The notes under the pieces were generated by a model, which ran no database searches, had not been told where the DNA came from, and was given only the letters and a program-made list of their open reading frames with translations. Shown here one piece after another: positions 1-9,100 of a DNA stretch of 64,000 nt. Both the position numbers and the translations under genes were made by a program. Numbering within the stretch: position 1 is the stretch's first letter; every line of letters begins with the position of its first letter. This stretch comes from a bacterium (GTDB lineage Bacteria; Bacteroidota; Ignavibacteria; SZUA-365): contig JAHLLD010000008.1 of NCBI GenBank assembly GCA_020444325.1, positions 124,001-188,000 of the forward strand. The letters are read 5' to 3'.

Positions 1-1007
1 CGCATGGCCGCATCGACGATGGGGTAACCCGTGCGTCCCTCGCACCATGCGGTGAACTCTTTGTCTCCTCCGGGCCAGCGTATGCTGTTGTACTCTGCTT
101 TGAAACTGTGATTGACCACATGCGGGAAACGGTCGAGCAGCATCTGGTAGAATTCCCGCCAGATCAGCTCGTGCAGCCAGGTCTGTGCGCCTTCTTCATC
201 CGATTCCCGTGCGTGGCGAACGCATTCCCGAATCGAAATCGTACCGAAACGCAGATGTGCCGAGAGGCCCGAAGTGCCCTTCCGCGCCGGGTAATCCCGG
301 TCCTCCGCATACCATTGCAGGGAGGGCAGGAATTCCTCAAGCCTCTGCTGCGCAGCATCCTCACCGGCTTCGAGCCAGGTGTCGGATCGGGTGAAACCAA
401 GATCCTTGAGCGACCATGTGTCACTGTGTCGCTTCAGCGATGCACGGGTGGCCAGCGACTTGTCGCGTATGTACTCTTCCGCCACCGGACTATGTCCGAG
501 ACGCTCTTCTTCTTCGAGTCGTTCGAGCCAGGCCCGCCGGTACGGGGTGAATACCTTGTAGGGATCACCACTTTTTGTCAGGATCTCGTCGCGGTGATAC
601 ACCACATGATCCTTGAACGCGTGGAACGCACGGCCATCCTGCACCAGTGCTTCGGCTATGGCGTCGTCGCGTACACGCGCGTAAGGCTCGTAATCATCAT
701 TGACGAATACCGCGTCGGCGTCGCAGTCCGCTGCCAGCTTCGGGATGCGGATCATCGGGTCGCCGTGCAGAACGACAAGATCCGATCCACGTCCACGCAG
801 TGCATTCTGCAGTTTCGCGAGTGCATCGTGGATGAAGCTCAGCCTCCGGTCGCCGCGGTTCGCGATGTCGTCGAGAATATTGCTGTCGAAAATGAAGACG
901 GGGATGACGCGGCGTGATCTGCGGGTGGCTTCCGCCAGTCCGCGGTTATCGGTCAGGCGGAGATCGCGCCGGAACACAAAAAGTACGGTGTCGAAAGATG
1001 ACTGCAT
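1..1007 (-). CDS. phr: Deoxyribodipyrimidine photolyase (3' end outside window)
   Basis: Light-driven DNA repair enzyme that splits UV-induced pyrimidine dimers using FAD. Translating the minus strand from the ATG at 1007 gives about 335 open residues: an N-terminal photolyase alpha/beta domain beginning MQSSFDTVLFVFRRDLRLTD, then the helical FAD domain with 'FTPYRRAW', 'LRFGTISIRE', 'LIWREFYQ' and, at the very edge, the family motif 'TGYPIVDAAM'. Family members are usually about 430-470 residues, so roughly the last quarter lies outside the window. The gene is transcribed away from the TonB receptor, leaving a shared upstream region of 322 bp. The substrate (CPD photolyase versus another cryptochrome/photolyase class) cannot be settled from this fragment. 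Confidence 0.95.
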   Translation of the reverse strand, partial: MQSSFDTVLFVFRRDLRLTDNRGLAEATRRSRRVIPVFIFDSNILDDIANRGDRRLSFIHDALAKLQNALRGRGSDLVVLHGDPMIRIPKLAADCDADAVFVNDDYEPYARVRDDAIAEALVQDGRAFHAFKDHVVYHRDEILTKSGDPYKVFTPYRRAWLERLEEEERLGHSPVAEEYIRDKSLATRASLKRHSDTWSLKDLGFTRSDTWLEAGEDAAQQRLEEFLPSLQWYAEDRDYPARKGTSGLSAHLRFGTISIRECVRHARESDEEGAQTWLHELIWREFYQMLLDRFPHVVNHSFKAEYNSIRWPGGDKEFTAWCEGRTGYPIVDAAM

Positions 1008-1186
1008 GGCGAGCGTGCTTTTGTGATTGATACAGGGATACCCGGAAGGAGCCGGGATGCTGGAGGTGCGTATGTAGTGCGGATGAAGCCGTCAGATGGA
1101 AAAGTGAAAAGACTTTTTCTTGAAAACAAACCCCTCTGCCGTTTCTGCTTCACTATGCGGATTCCGGTACGGACCATCCCGTCCTC

Positions 1187-1244
1187 TTAACATTCGCTTA
1201 ACCTACGGACAATGATCGTTTAACAGGGGGGAAACATAATCTTA
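1187..1244 (+). promoter_or_regulatory. Pho-box-like direct repeats upstream of TonB receptor
   Basis: The 322-bp gap between the divergent photolyase and TonB receptor genes holds TTAACA at 1187, TTAACC at 1198 and TTAACA at 1219, separated by 11 and 21 bp, followed by an AT-rich stretch (TAATCTTA at 1237). The 11-bp period and the core, TGTTA on the other strand, resemble PhoB-type direct repeats. The same repeat occurs before pstB1 and before the porin. No other feature was recognised in this gap. Function is inferred. Confidence 0.45.
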
Positions 1245-1329
1245 ATGCGCGCATTGCAGATTTGAATGATAGGAATTGATTCTCAAAACCAGACGAAATC
1301 ACACAAATCATTCACTGTTTCTCAGGACA

Positions 1330-4200
1330 ATGCGAACCACACTTTCTCTTACCACCCTCCTCACCCTCCTTATCCTTTTCGCAACGAGTGTTTCTGCACA
1401 GAACACCGGTAAGGTACGGGGAACGTTGGTTGACGCAGCAAACGGCGAAGGACTGATCGGTGCCAATATCATTATTGAGGGCATGTCGCTCGGTGCCGCC
1501 GCTGATATCTATGGGAATTTTACCATTGAACCGGTACCTCCCGGAACATATACCATTCACGCTTCGATGATCGGATACGCGAAAAAAACCGTGACCGGCG
1601 TTGTTGTGAAGGCGGGAGAAACGACGAAACTGGAGATGACGCTTGCCCCCGAGGCCTTCGAAATGCAGGAGGTCGTTGTCGAGGCAAAGCTTCTGACCAA
1701 TAACGAGGCGGGTCTGCTCAAGGATCGCCAGAAAGCTGCATCCATCAGTGATGCCATCAGCGCGGAAGATATTTCCCGCTCAGGATCCGGTGATGCCGCC
1801 GCGGCCATGAACAAGGTCACCGGTGCCTCCACGGTGGATGGCAAGTACATTTATATTCGCGGACTCGGTGAGCGCTACACTTCCACGCAGCTTAACGGCG
1901 CGGAAGTTCCGAGCGCTGATCCCAACCGCCGTGCGGTGCAGCTCGATCTGTTTCCCGCGAGTTTTCTTGAAAATCTCGTTACCACGAAAACCTTTACGCC
2001 TGACAAGCCCGGCAACTATACCGGCGGCAGCGTGAATATTTCAACGAAGTCCTTCCCCGACAAACTGACGCTGTCGCTGTCTTCCTCGACGTCCTGGAAT
2101 TCCCAGACGACGGGAAGCGGCAGTTTCCTCACCTACGCTGGTGGCGCAACAGACTGGCTGGGCTTTGATGACGGTACGCGTGCAATTCCCGATGCGCTCC
2201 AGGATCCCAACGTCGAGATCCCCGATCTGAGCTTCGCCTTTACCGATGAAGAGAAGGCGATGCAGCTCGACAGCTACTCGAAATCCTTTAACAGCACCAT
2301 GGCACCGACACGGACCACCGCACCGGTCAACCAGAGCTACGCGCTGTCCTTCGGAAACCAGTACGATGTCCTCGGACAGGCGTTCGGCTTCCTGGGAAGT
2401 CTGACGTATAGCCGTCAGTACTCGCAGTACACGAACGGTGAAGTGGGGCGTTATCAGTTGACGGGGCATGTCGACGACGTAGACGAACTGACGAACGATT
2501 ACATGTTCACTGACCAGAAAGGTAACGACGAGGTGCTCTGGGGCGGACTGCTGAACATGTCATACAAGCTCGGTCAGGCCCACGAGATGGGTTTCAACGT
2601 AATATACAATCGCAGCGCTGACAATACCGCGCGGTACCTGTCCGGCAGCTTTCCCCGCGATCTGACGGGCAACGCGACCTATGAAACACGCAACCTGCAC
2701 TACGTCGAGCGCGAACTGCAGACGTATCAGCTTCGTGGGAAGCACCATTTCGACGCACTGGGCGGACTGAATGTCGAGTGGATCGGCTCGATGTCCAGCA
2801 ACGCGCAGGACGAACCTGACGTGCGCTACTTCACGGACAACTACACCATTCGCGAACGCAACGGCGTTACCGATACCATTTATACGATTCGTCCTTCTAT
2901 CTATCCCATTCCGTCCCGCTACTATCGCAACCTGGTCGAGGACAACAATTCTTTCAACATCGACATGGACATGCCCTTCCAGCAGTGGAACGGCCTGGCC
3001 GCGAAAGTCAAGTTCGGCGGTGCCTACCTCAACAAGGAACGCACCTTCACTGAGCGCCGCTTCGACTTCGGACAGGATGCCATCAGGTATGACGGCGACG
3101 CGGCGGACTTTTTTAACCCTGCAAACGTCGGAATCCTGCCTGATCAGAGCACGGAGCAGTTTTTCCGCTTTGGGAATTATGTGATCGACGCGACCTCGCT
3201 GTCGAACAATTACGGTGGTACGCAGGATATTTACGCGGGATATATGATGATTGATCTTCCGATCTTCAACGATTTCCGCCTGATTGGAGGTGCGCGCTAT
3301 GAGACGACGAAAATGGATGTCGCCAGTATGGACACCTCGCTGACGCGGGGTCAGCTCGACAACCAGGATCTGCTGCCATCGGTCAATCTGCTTTACAACG
3401 TCTCCGAGCGGATGAACCTGCGCGCGGCATACGGAAAGACGCTTGCGCGTCCGACGTTCCGCGAACTCGCCCCCTACGCATCCTTTAACTTTGTCAACGA
3501 CTTCACCTTCATCGGAAACGCCGACCTCGAGCGCACATTGATCGACAACTACGATCTGCGCTGGGAGTGGTTTGTGCGTCCCGGTGAAATTCTTGCCGTG
3601 AGCGGGTTTTACAAATCCTTCTCGAATCCCATCGAGCGCGTTATCAAGAATGTGAACGGTGAAATCGAGTATCAGAACGTCTCCGAGGCACGTGTCTACG
3701 GAATCGAATTCGAATTCCGCAAGCGTCTCGACGAGATCGCAGACTTCCTGAATTACTTCTATATCGGAACGAACTTTACCTGGACGAAGTCCGTGGTAGA
3801 CATTTCCCAGGACGAACTGGATGTTATCCGTGCCGTCAATCCCTATGCTGACGGCACGCGTGAACTCCAGGGCCAGTCTCCCTATCTCTTCAATGTAAAC
3901 CTCGCCTATCAGAACTACGATCAGGGCACCAGTGTGAGCCTGTTCTACAACGTGTTCGGCGAACGCCTCTCCGCAGTCGCGCTGGGTGGGACGCCGAACG
4001 TCTATGAACAACCGCGCGCCATGCTCGATTTTATCGCTTCGCAGCGCCTGTTCTGGGGTTTCACCGCCAAGTTCTCCGCCAAGAATCTCCTTGACGAAGC
4101 AGTGCGGCACGTGCATCACTTTGAAGGGACAGACTATGTCTATTCGAGCTTCAATACGGGCAGAAATTTCTCATTCGGAATAAGCTATACGTTTGAATAG
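1330..4200 (+). CDS. TonB-dependent outer-membrane receptor
   Basis: Outer-membrane beta-barrel for energised uptake of an unknown ligand, driven by TonB/ExbBD, which are not in this window. 956 residues. The start at ATG 1330 was chosen because it gives a clean signal peptide (MRTTLSLTTLLTLLILFATS, cleavage after SAQ); an in-frame TTG at 1276 would add 18 non-signal residues. After the signal come a carboxypeptidase-like regulatory domain (about 27-105), a plug domain containing 'IRGLGERYTSTQLNGAEVP' and 'YTGGSVNISTKSF', then the barrel ending in an aromatic-rich strand 'FGISYTFE'. It is followed 38 bp later by a T9SS-exported protein and preceded by Pho-box-like repeats, so a role in acquiring a phosphorus compound is possible but unproven. 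Confidence 0.9.
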   Translation: MRTTLSLTTLLTLLILFATSVSAQNTGKVRGTLVDAANGEGLIGANIIIEGMSLGAAADIYGNFTIEPVPPGTYTIHASMIGYAKKTVTGVVVKAGETTKLEMTLAPEAFEMQEVVVEAKLLTNNEAGLLKDRQKAASISDAISAEDISRSGSGDAAAAMNKVTGASTVDGKYIYIRGLGERYTSTQLNGAEVPSADPNRRAVQLDLFPASFLENLVTTKTFTPDKPGNYTGGSVNISTKSFPDKLTLSLSSSTSWNSQTTGSGSFLTYAGGATDWLGFDDGTRAIPDALQDPNVEIPDLSFAFTDEEKAMQLDSYSKSFNSTMAPTRTTAPVNQSYALSFGNQYDVLGQAFGFLGSLTYSRQYSQYTNGEVGRYQLTGHVDDVDELTNDYMFTDQKGNDEVLWGGLLNMSYKLGQAHEMGFNVIYNRSADNTARYLSGSFPRDLTGNATYETRNLHYVERELQTYQLRGKHHFDALGGLNVEWIGSMSSNAQDEPDVRYFTDNYTIRERNGVTDTIYTIRPSIYPIPSRYYRNLVEDNNSFNIDMDMPFQQWNGLAAKVKFGGAYLNKERTFTERRFDFGQDAIRYDGDAADFFNPANVGILPDQSTEQFFRFGNYVIDATSLSNNYGGTQDIYAGYMMIDLPIFNDFRLIGGARYETTKMDVASMDTSLTRGQLDNQDLLPSVNLLYNVSERMNLRAAYGKTLARPTFRELAPYASFNFVNDFTFIGNADLERTLIDNYDLRWEWFVRPGEILAVSGFYKSFSNPIERVIKNVNGEIEYQNVSEARVYGIEFEFRKRLDEIADFLNYFYIGTNFTWTKSVVDISQDELDVIRAVNPYADGTRELQGQSPYLFNVNLAYQNYDQGTSVSLFYNVFGERLSAVALGGTPNVYEQPRAMLDFIASQRLFWGFTAKFSAKNLLDEAVRHVHHFEGTDYVYSSFNTGRNFSFGISYTFE

Positions 4201-4238
4201 AACGAATTACCTGTATCACTAATCAGTTGGAGCAATTC

Positions 4239-7133
4239 ATGCTGAAGCAATTGTTGACCATGTTTATCCTCACGCTGATGGCCTCCGGCGCGTTCGCGCA
4301 GAATGTCGTGAACGTGACCGACGCTGACATCAACGGTGATGTGACCTGGACAGCGAACAATACCTATGTTCTTGACGGCTTCGTGTTCGTCGAAGATGGG
4401 GAAACACTCACCATCGAACCCGGTACCATCATCAAGGGGAAACCCGGACAGGCGGAAAACGCCAGTGCGCTGATCGTCGCCCAGGGCGGAAAGATCTTCG
4501 CGAATGGCACGCCCGGAAATCCGATCGTTTTCACCGCCGAGGCGGATAATTTGAACGGAAACCTTCCGCTGGATACACGGGGACTGTGGGGCGGTGTCAT
4601 CCTTCTCGGAAAGGCGACCATCAACACCGCCACCGGCGTGGGGCAGATCGAGGGTATTCCTTCGACCGAACCCCGCGGCGCTTATGGCGGCAATGACGAT
4701 GAGGACAATTCCGGTGTCATGCGTTACGTGTCCATCCGCTACGGCGGTACCGACATCGGCGAAGGTAACGAAATCAATGGCCTGACCATGGCAGCCGTAG
4801 GCAGTGGCACCCGCATCGAGTACATCGAAGTGTTCAACAACAAGGACGATGGATACGAGTGGTTCGGCGGTACGGTCAACTGCAAGTACCTGGTCTCCGC
4901 CTTTAACGGCGACGATGCCTTCGACTATGACGAAGGTTTCCGTGGCTATGGTCAGTTCTGGTTTGCCGTGCAGGCCTCTGACATCGGTAACCGCGGCGCG
5001 GAGCAGGACGGCGGTACCACGCCGGAAGACGGTATGCCCTACGCCATGCCGCAGCTCTACAACGTGACCTACATTGGCAGTGGCATGAACAGCATCAATG
5101 TCGATAACGATCTCGCCATGATTTTCCGCGACAATGCGGGTGGCAAGTACTTCAACAGCATTTTTACCGATTTCGCCGCAGGCGGTATTGAAGTGGAAGA
5201 CCTCGCCTCGGGTGAAGATTCCCGTGCCCGTCTCGAAGCCGGTGACCTCGTGCTCGGAAACAACCTTTGGTGGAACTTCGGCAACGGCAGCGCCATCACT
5301 GACATCGCGTCGCAGGATTTCGTGCAGACCATGCTGACTTCGAATAACAACACGATCGAAGACCCGATGCTGAACGGTATCAGCCGGACCACGGATCAGG
5401 GCCTCGATCCTCGTCCGGGCAGCGGGAGTCCAGCACTGAATGGGGCGATTGCTCCTCCTGACGATATCTTCTTTACCAAGGTGACCTATCGTGGTGCATT
5501 CGGTCCCTACGACCTGTGGATTGATGGTTGGACCGCCACCTCCCAGCTCGGCATTGTGACTGTGCCGCAGTCCGAAATCGTCCAGGTGACGGATGCCGAT
5601 ATTTCCGGCGATGTGACGTGGACGTCGAATAACACATACATCCTCAACGGTTTCGTGTTTGTCGAGGACGGCGAATCCCTCACCATTCAGCCCGGTACGG
5701 TGATCAAGGCTCGTCCGGGACAGGCAGAGAATGCGAGTGCGCTTATCGTTGCGCAGGGCGGAAAAATCTATGCGAACGGCACGGCTGACAACCCCATCAT
5801 TTTCACCGCAGAAGCCGATGACGTCAGCAGCAACAACGATCTCCCGCTCGATACGCGCGGCCTGTGGGGCGGTGTCATCCTCCTCGGTAAGTCTACCATC
5901 AACACGGCAACCGGTGTGGGACAGATTGAAGGCATCCCCTCGACCGAACCTCGCGGTGCGTATGGTGGTGACAATGATGCCGACAACTCCGGCGTCATGC
6001 GCTACGTATCCATCCGCTACGGCGGTACCAACATCGGTGAGGGCAACGAAATCAACGGTCTTACCATGGCTGCTGTCGGAAGTGGTACGACCATTGAGTA
6101 TATCGAAGTCGTGAACAATGCGGATGACGGGTACGAGTGGTTCGGCGGTACGGTCAACACAAAGCATCTTATCTCCGCGTTCAACGGTGACGATGCGTTT
6201 GACTACGACGAAGGTTTCCGTGGAAAGGGTCAGTTCTGGTTCGCCGTGCAGGCCGAGGATGTCGGTAATCGTGGTGCAGAGCAGGACGGTGGTACCACCC
6301 CTGAGGACGGCATGCCGTATGCCATGCCCACGATTTACAATGCCACGTACATCGGCAGCGGCATGAACAGCATCAATCTCGACAACGACCTTGCGATGAT
6401 TTTCCGCGACAATGCCGGTGGCAAGTACATGAACAGCATCTTCACCGAGTTCGCCGATATGGCGATTGAAGTCGAAGACCTCGCCTCCGGTGAGGATTCC
6501 CGTGCCCGCCTCGAGGCCGGTGAACTGCTGCTGAGCAATAACATCTGGTGGAATTTCGGTGCCGGCAGCAGCTTCGATGACATTGTCTCGCAGGACTTCG
6601 TTCGCACCCATCTTTCCTCCAATAACAATCAGATGGTGGATCCGAAGCTGGGCAGCATCAGTCGTACGAACAACGCCATGCTCGATCCCCGTCCGGCAGC
6701 CGACAGCCCTGCCATGTTGAGTTCCGAACTGCCGCCGAACGACGGGTTCTTCAGTTCGGTTTCCTACATCGGTGCTTTCGACGCCACGACGAACTGGATG
6801 AAGGGCTGGAGCTACCTGGATGCAGTCAACGTGCTGGATGTGCGTGAGCGTTTCGACACACGCGTACCCGCCGCCATGGAGCTGTCGCAGAATTATCCCA
6901 ACCCGTTCAACCCTTCCACCAATTTCCGCTTCTCGCTGCCGCAGGCCGGTCATGTGCGCCTCGCAGTGTACAATGTTTACGGACAGCTAGTTGATGTCCT
7001 CGTCGACGACATCCGCGAAGCCGGAAATTATACGCTGACCTGGAAGGCTGACAACCTCGCAAGCGGTACCTACATCTACATGATGCAGTCCGGCGGCCAG
7101 GTTGCAAGCCGCACCATGACGCTGGTGAAATAA
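4239..7133 (+). CDS. Secreted T9SS protein with two near-identical beta-helix-like repeats
   Basis: 964-residue surface or secreted protein of unknown function. The start at ATG 4239 has a GGAG Shine-Dalgarno sequence 6-8 bases upstream and gives the signal peptide MLKQLLTMFILTLMASGAFA; an in-frame TTG at 4227 is less likely. The body is two tandem copies of about 424 residues, from about residues 24 and 448, each beginning 'VTDADI(N/S)GDVTWT' and containing 'GFVFVEDGE(T/S)LTI', 'RGLWGGVILLGK', 'NGDDAFDYDEGFRG' and 'EQDGGTTPEDGMPYAMP'. The pattern suggests right-handed beta-helix repeats. The C-terminus is a type A T9SS sorting domain starting 'LSQNYPNPFNPSTNF' and ending 'SRTMTLVK'. It probably shares a transcript with the upstream TonB receptor (38 bp apart), suggesting a receptor/surface-protein pair. 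Confidence 0.9.
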   Translation: MLKQLLTMFILTLMASGAFAQNVVNVTDADINGDVTWTANNTYVLDGFVFVEDGETLTIEPGTIIKGKPGQAENASALIVAQGGKIFANGTPGNPIVFTAEADNLNGNLPLDTRGLWGGVILLGKATINTATGVGQIEGIPSTEPRGAYGGNDDEDNSGVMRYVSIRYGGTDIGEGNEINGLTMAAVGSGTRIEYIEVFNNKDDGYEWFGGTVNCKYLVSAFNGDDAFDYDEGFRGYGQFWFAVQASDIGNRGAEQDGGTTPEDGMPYAMPQLYNVTYIGSGMNSINVDNDLAMIFRDNAGGKYFNSIFTDFAAGGIEVEDLASGEDSRARLEAGDLVLGNNLWWNFGNGSAITDIASQDFVQTMLTSNNNTIEDPMLNGISRTTDQGLDPRPGSGSPALNGAIAPPDDIFFTKVTYRGAFGPYDLWIDGWTATSQLGIVTVPQSEIVQVTDADISGDVTWTSNNTYILNGFVFVEDGESLTIQPGTVIKARPGQAENASALIVAQGGKIYANGTADNPIIFTAEADDVSSNNDLPLDTRGLWGGVILLGKSTINTATGVGQIEGIPSTEPRGAYGGDNDADNSGVMRYVSIRYGGTNIGEGNEINGLTMAAVGSGTTIEYIEVVNNADDGYEWFGGTVNTKHLISAFNGDDAFDYDEGFRGKGQFWFAVQAEDVGNRGAEQDGGTTPEDGMPYAMPTIYNATYIGSGMNSINLDNDLAMIFRDNAGGKYMNSIFTEFADMAIEVEDLASGEDSRARLEAGELLLSNNIWWNFGAGSSFDDIVSQDFVRTHLSSNNNQMVDPKLGSISRTNNAMLDPRPAADSPAMLSSELPPNDGFFSSVSYIGAFDATTNWMKGWSYLDAVNVLDVRERFDTRVPAAMELSQNYPNPFNPSTNFRFSLPQAGHVRLAVYNVYGQLVDVLVDDIREAGNYTLTWKADNLASGTYIYMMQSGGQVASRTMTLVK

Positions 7134-7161
7134 TATTCAGCATTCCTCGATGCTGATGAGC

Positions 7162-7206
7162 ACAGGAAGTCCCTCTGTCTTCGGGCAGAGGGGCTTCCTG
7201 TTTTAT
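7162..7206 (+). terminator. Strong rho-independent terminator
   Basis: 16-bp arms (7162-7177 and 7186-7201, one mismatch) around an 8-base loop, followed by TTTTATAT. It closes the TonB receptor/beta-helix transcription unit and separates it from pstB1. Confidence 0.88.
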
Positions 7207-7258
7207 ATACGCGTCAAGTGCTGCCGGATTTCCGGCCACATCAGGTGCTCATGAAATC

Positions 7259-7293
7259 CTAACATAAACCAAACAGTTGAATCCATAGATTTC
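7259..7293 (+). promoter_or_regulatory. Pho-box-like repeats and -7 element for pstB1-phoU
   Basis: CTAACATAAACCAAACAG at 7259-7276 contains TAACA (7260) and AAACA (7271), exactly 11 bp apart. TAGATTTC at 7286-7293 resembles a Bacteroidota -7 element (TAnnTTTG). The repeats therefore occupy the -35 region, as expected for PhoB-type activation. The site before the porin has the same TAGATT hexamer at nearly the same spacing. Inferred. Confidence 0.5.
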
Positions 7294-7308
7294 AGGACGC
7301 ATGAACGC

Positions 7309-8076
7309 ATGGATACAATGAAAAATCCGAAGATCAGCATACGGGACCTGAGTTTATTTTACGGCCGAAAGCAGGCGTTGCGGGACATCACCATCGACAT
7401 TCCGGAGAACGAGGTGACTGCGCTTATCGGGCCCTCCGGATGTGGCAAATCGACATTCCTCCGCACTCTGAACAGGATGAATGATTTGATAAACGGCGTC
7501 CGCATCACCGGATCGGTACATATCGACGGGGAGGATGTCTATGCCCGCGGGGTGGACGTTGTGAGGTTGCGCCGGCGAATCGGGATGATATTTCAGAAAT
7601 CGAATCCATTTCCCAAGTCCATTTACGAAAACGTTGCGTACGGACCACGGATCAATGGTATCGCAAGCCGGCAGGATATTGAAGGCATCGTGGAGCGCAG
7701 TCTCCGTCAGGCAGCGCTGTGGGATGAGGTCAAGGATCGGCTGAAGCATTCCGCGCTTGATCTTTCGGGTGGTCAGCAGCAACGCCTCTGCATTGCGCGT
7801 TCGCTCGCCGTCAATCCCGGGACCCTGCTCATGGACGAGCCGGCCAGCGCACTTGATCCGATTGCGACGGCCAAAATCGAAGAATTGATATTTGAACTCA
7901 AATCACAGTACACGATATTAATCGTCACCCACAACCTCCAGCAGGCCGCCCGCGTGAGCGACCACACGGCCTTCTTCTACCTGGGAGAACTCGTGGAGTT
8001 CGGCAAGACGCAGCGGTTGTTTACCAATCCGGAAGAGCGCCGAACGGAGGACTACGTCACAGGAAAATTCGGATGA
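7309..8076 (+). CDS. pstB: Phosphate ABC transporter ATPase PstB (copy 1)
   Basis: ATP-binding subunit of a Pst-type phosphate importer; hydrolyses ATP on the cytoplasmic face of PstCA. 255 residues with Walker A '[17 protein letters not shown]', Q-loop region '[13 protein letters not shown]', signature 'LSGGQQQRL', Walker B '[12 protein letters not shown]' and an H-loop '[13 protein letters not shown]'. The 'LNRMNDL' and '[12 protein letters not shown]' segments are typical of PstB rather than other ABC ATPases. Its stop overlaps the phoU start (ATGA at 8073-8076), so the two are translationally coupled. A second PstB lies at 13144, and this copy is not adjacent to its permeases, so it may serve PhoU signalling or act as an alternative ATPase. 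ATG 7318 is an alternative start. Confidence 0.95.
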   Translation: MDTMKNPKISIRDLSLFYGRKQALRDITIDIPENEVTALIGPSGCGKSTFLRTLNRMNDLINGVRITGSVHIDGEDVYARGVDVVRLRRRIGMIFQKSNPFPKSIYENVAYGPRINGIASRQDIEGIVERSLRQAALWDEVKDRLKHSALDLSGGQQQRLCIARSLAVNPGTLLMDEPASALDPIATAKIEELIFELKSQYTILIVTHNLQQAARVSDHTAFFYLGELVEFGKTQRLFTNPEERRTEDYVTGKFG

Positions 8077-8780
8077 CCACGGCAGAGAAAGTCATGAATG
8101 AACATATACTGAAACGCTTCGACGAAGAGTTGGATAAACTGTCGAAACGGATACGAAAAATGTCAGTACTCGTCGAGCAGCAGGTGAAGGACGCTGTCCG
8201 TGCTCTGCAAAACTGCGACACGGAACTTGCCGCACAGGTCATCGATGGTGATGACAAAGTGGATCTGTATGACACCAAGATCGAAAAACACTGCATGCGC
8301 CTCCTCGCTTTGCAGCAGCCGGTGGCAGTGGACCTGCGAACAGTGCTCTCGGCGCTTTCGGTCAACCGGAACCTTGAACGCATGGGGGATGCCGCGGTGA
8401 ACATCGCGGAGCGCATCGACGCGCTGTCTCTGCATGCCGAACTTGTTGCACAGACAAAGGTACTGGAGATGGGGCACGTGGCCGCCGAGATGCTGCGGGA
8501 CAGCATTGATGCATTCGCCGAGCTCGACGTGGCGAAGGCGCATAGCGTCGCTGTGCGAGACAATGTCATCGATGCGTTTGATCTTCAGAACTTCGACGTG
8601 CTTATTGGACTAATGAAAGAGTCGCCCGATAATGTTGAAGCGGCAAGCCATCTTCTTCTCGTCTCCCGCAATCTTGAGCGCATCGCGGACGAAGCGACGA
8701 ATATCTCGGAAGAGGCCGTTTTTGTATCGGACGCAAAAATTGTCAAGCACAAGGGTTTCGGTAAAACCGACGGTGCCTGA
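8073..8780 (+). CDS. phoU: Phosphate transport regulator PhoU
   Basis: Cytoplasmic three-helix-bundle repeat protein that links Pst transporter activity to the PhoR/PhoB response and limits phosphate uptake. 235 residues, the normal PhoU length. Two PhoU repeats are visible, with '[30 protein letters not shown]' split between the first repeat's conserved segments and '[24 protein letters not shown]' in the second; the acidic E/DxxxD metal-binding motifs are intact. The start overlaps the pstB1 stop by 4 bp; [13 protein letters not shown] at 8094 is an alternative start closer to the family N-terminus. No PhoR or PhoB gene is present in the window. Confidence 0.94.
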   Translation: MTTAEKVMNEHILKRFDEELDKLSKRIRKMSVLVEQQVKDAVRALQNCDTELAAQVIDGDDKVDLYDTKIEKHCMRLLALQQPVAVDLRTVLSALSVNRNLERMGDAAVNIAERIDALSLHAELVAQTKVLEMGHVAAEMLRDSIDAFAELDVAKAHSVAVRDNVIDAFDLQNFDVLIGLMKESPDNVEAASHLLLVSRNLERIADEATNISEEAVFVSDAKIVKHKGFGKTDGA

Positions 8781-9100
8781 CTTCGCGTGTGACTGACAGA
8801 GAGCAGGGCAGCGCAAGGGAGGATACCACTGCAATCTGTCAACGGGAGTAAATCGAGCCGGGAAGCTTCCGGGGGGCTGGAATCAGATGGACAGGTGGGG
8901 AAACCTGATAATGCACATCTTGTACTCGAACTCAGAATAGTGCCAATCGGTGCTGTTTTGAGGGATTCACATACCTCAAACATCCATACACAATCAAAAC
9001 AGCAGGCTAACAGTATCGTAACAAACAGCCGGTAGATTGCATTATCTGCGTGATACTGCTCATATCACGCACAATGAAATAACCATCGAGGAATCTGAAA
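8781..9100. other. Intergenic region between phoU and porin
   Basis: 320 bp with no credible gene. It contains a short palindrome around CCGGGAAGCTTCCGG near 8854-8870 and, in its last third, the Pho-box-like repeats at 8997-9023. A small inverted repeat GTGATA...TATCAC lies at about 9050-9068, in the presumed leader of the porin mRNA. Confidence 0.6.
8997..9040 (+). promoter_or_regulatory. Pho-box-like triple repeat before porin-pstSCAB
   Basis: AAACA at 8997, TAACA at 9008 and TAACA at 9019 form three repeats at an exact 11-bp period; on the opposite strand they read TGTTA-N6-TGTTA-N6-TGTTT, close to the PhoB box core. TAGATTGC at 9033 follows 14 bp after the last repeat start, almost the same geometry as at 7260-7293. 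This is the best of the three candidate Pho sites. Confidence 0.55.

Noticed and set aside
108-917. 269-codon plus-strand frame at the left edge
   Set aside because: The minus strand encodes a photolyase with its hallmark motifs over the same bases.
2560-4119. 519-codon antisense frame in the TonB receptor gene
   Set aside because: Covered by a clear TonB receptor barrel on the plus strand; antisense residues show no family features.
4185-6953. 922-codon open frame antisense to the duplicated T9SS gene
   Set aside because: The plus strand has a signal peptide, a sorting domain and family-like repeats; the antisense frame stays open because of codon bias and is doubled by the repeat. No start signal or domain is seen in it.
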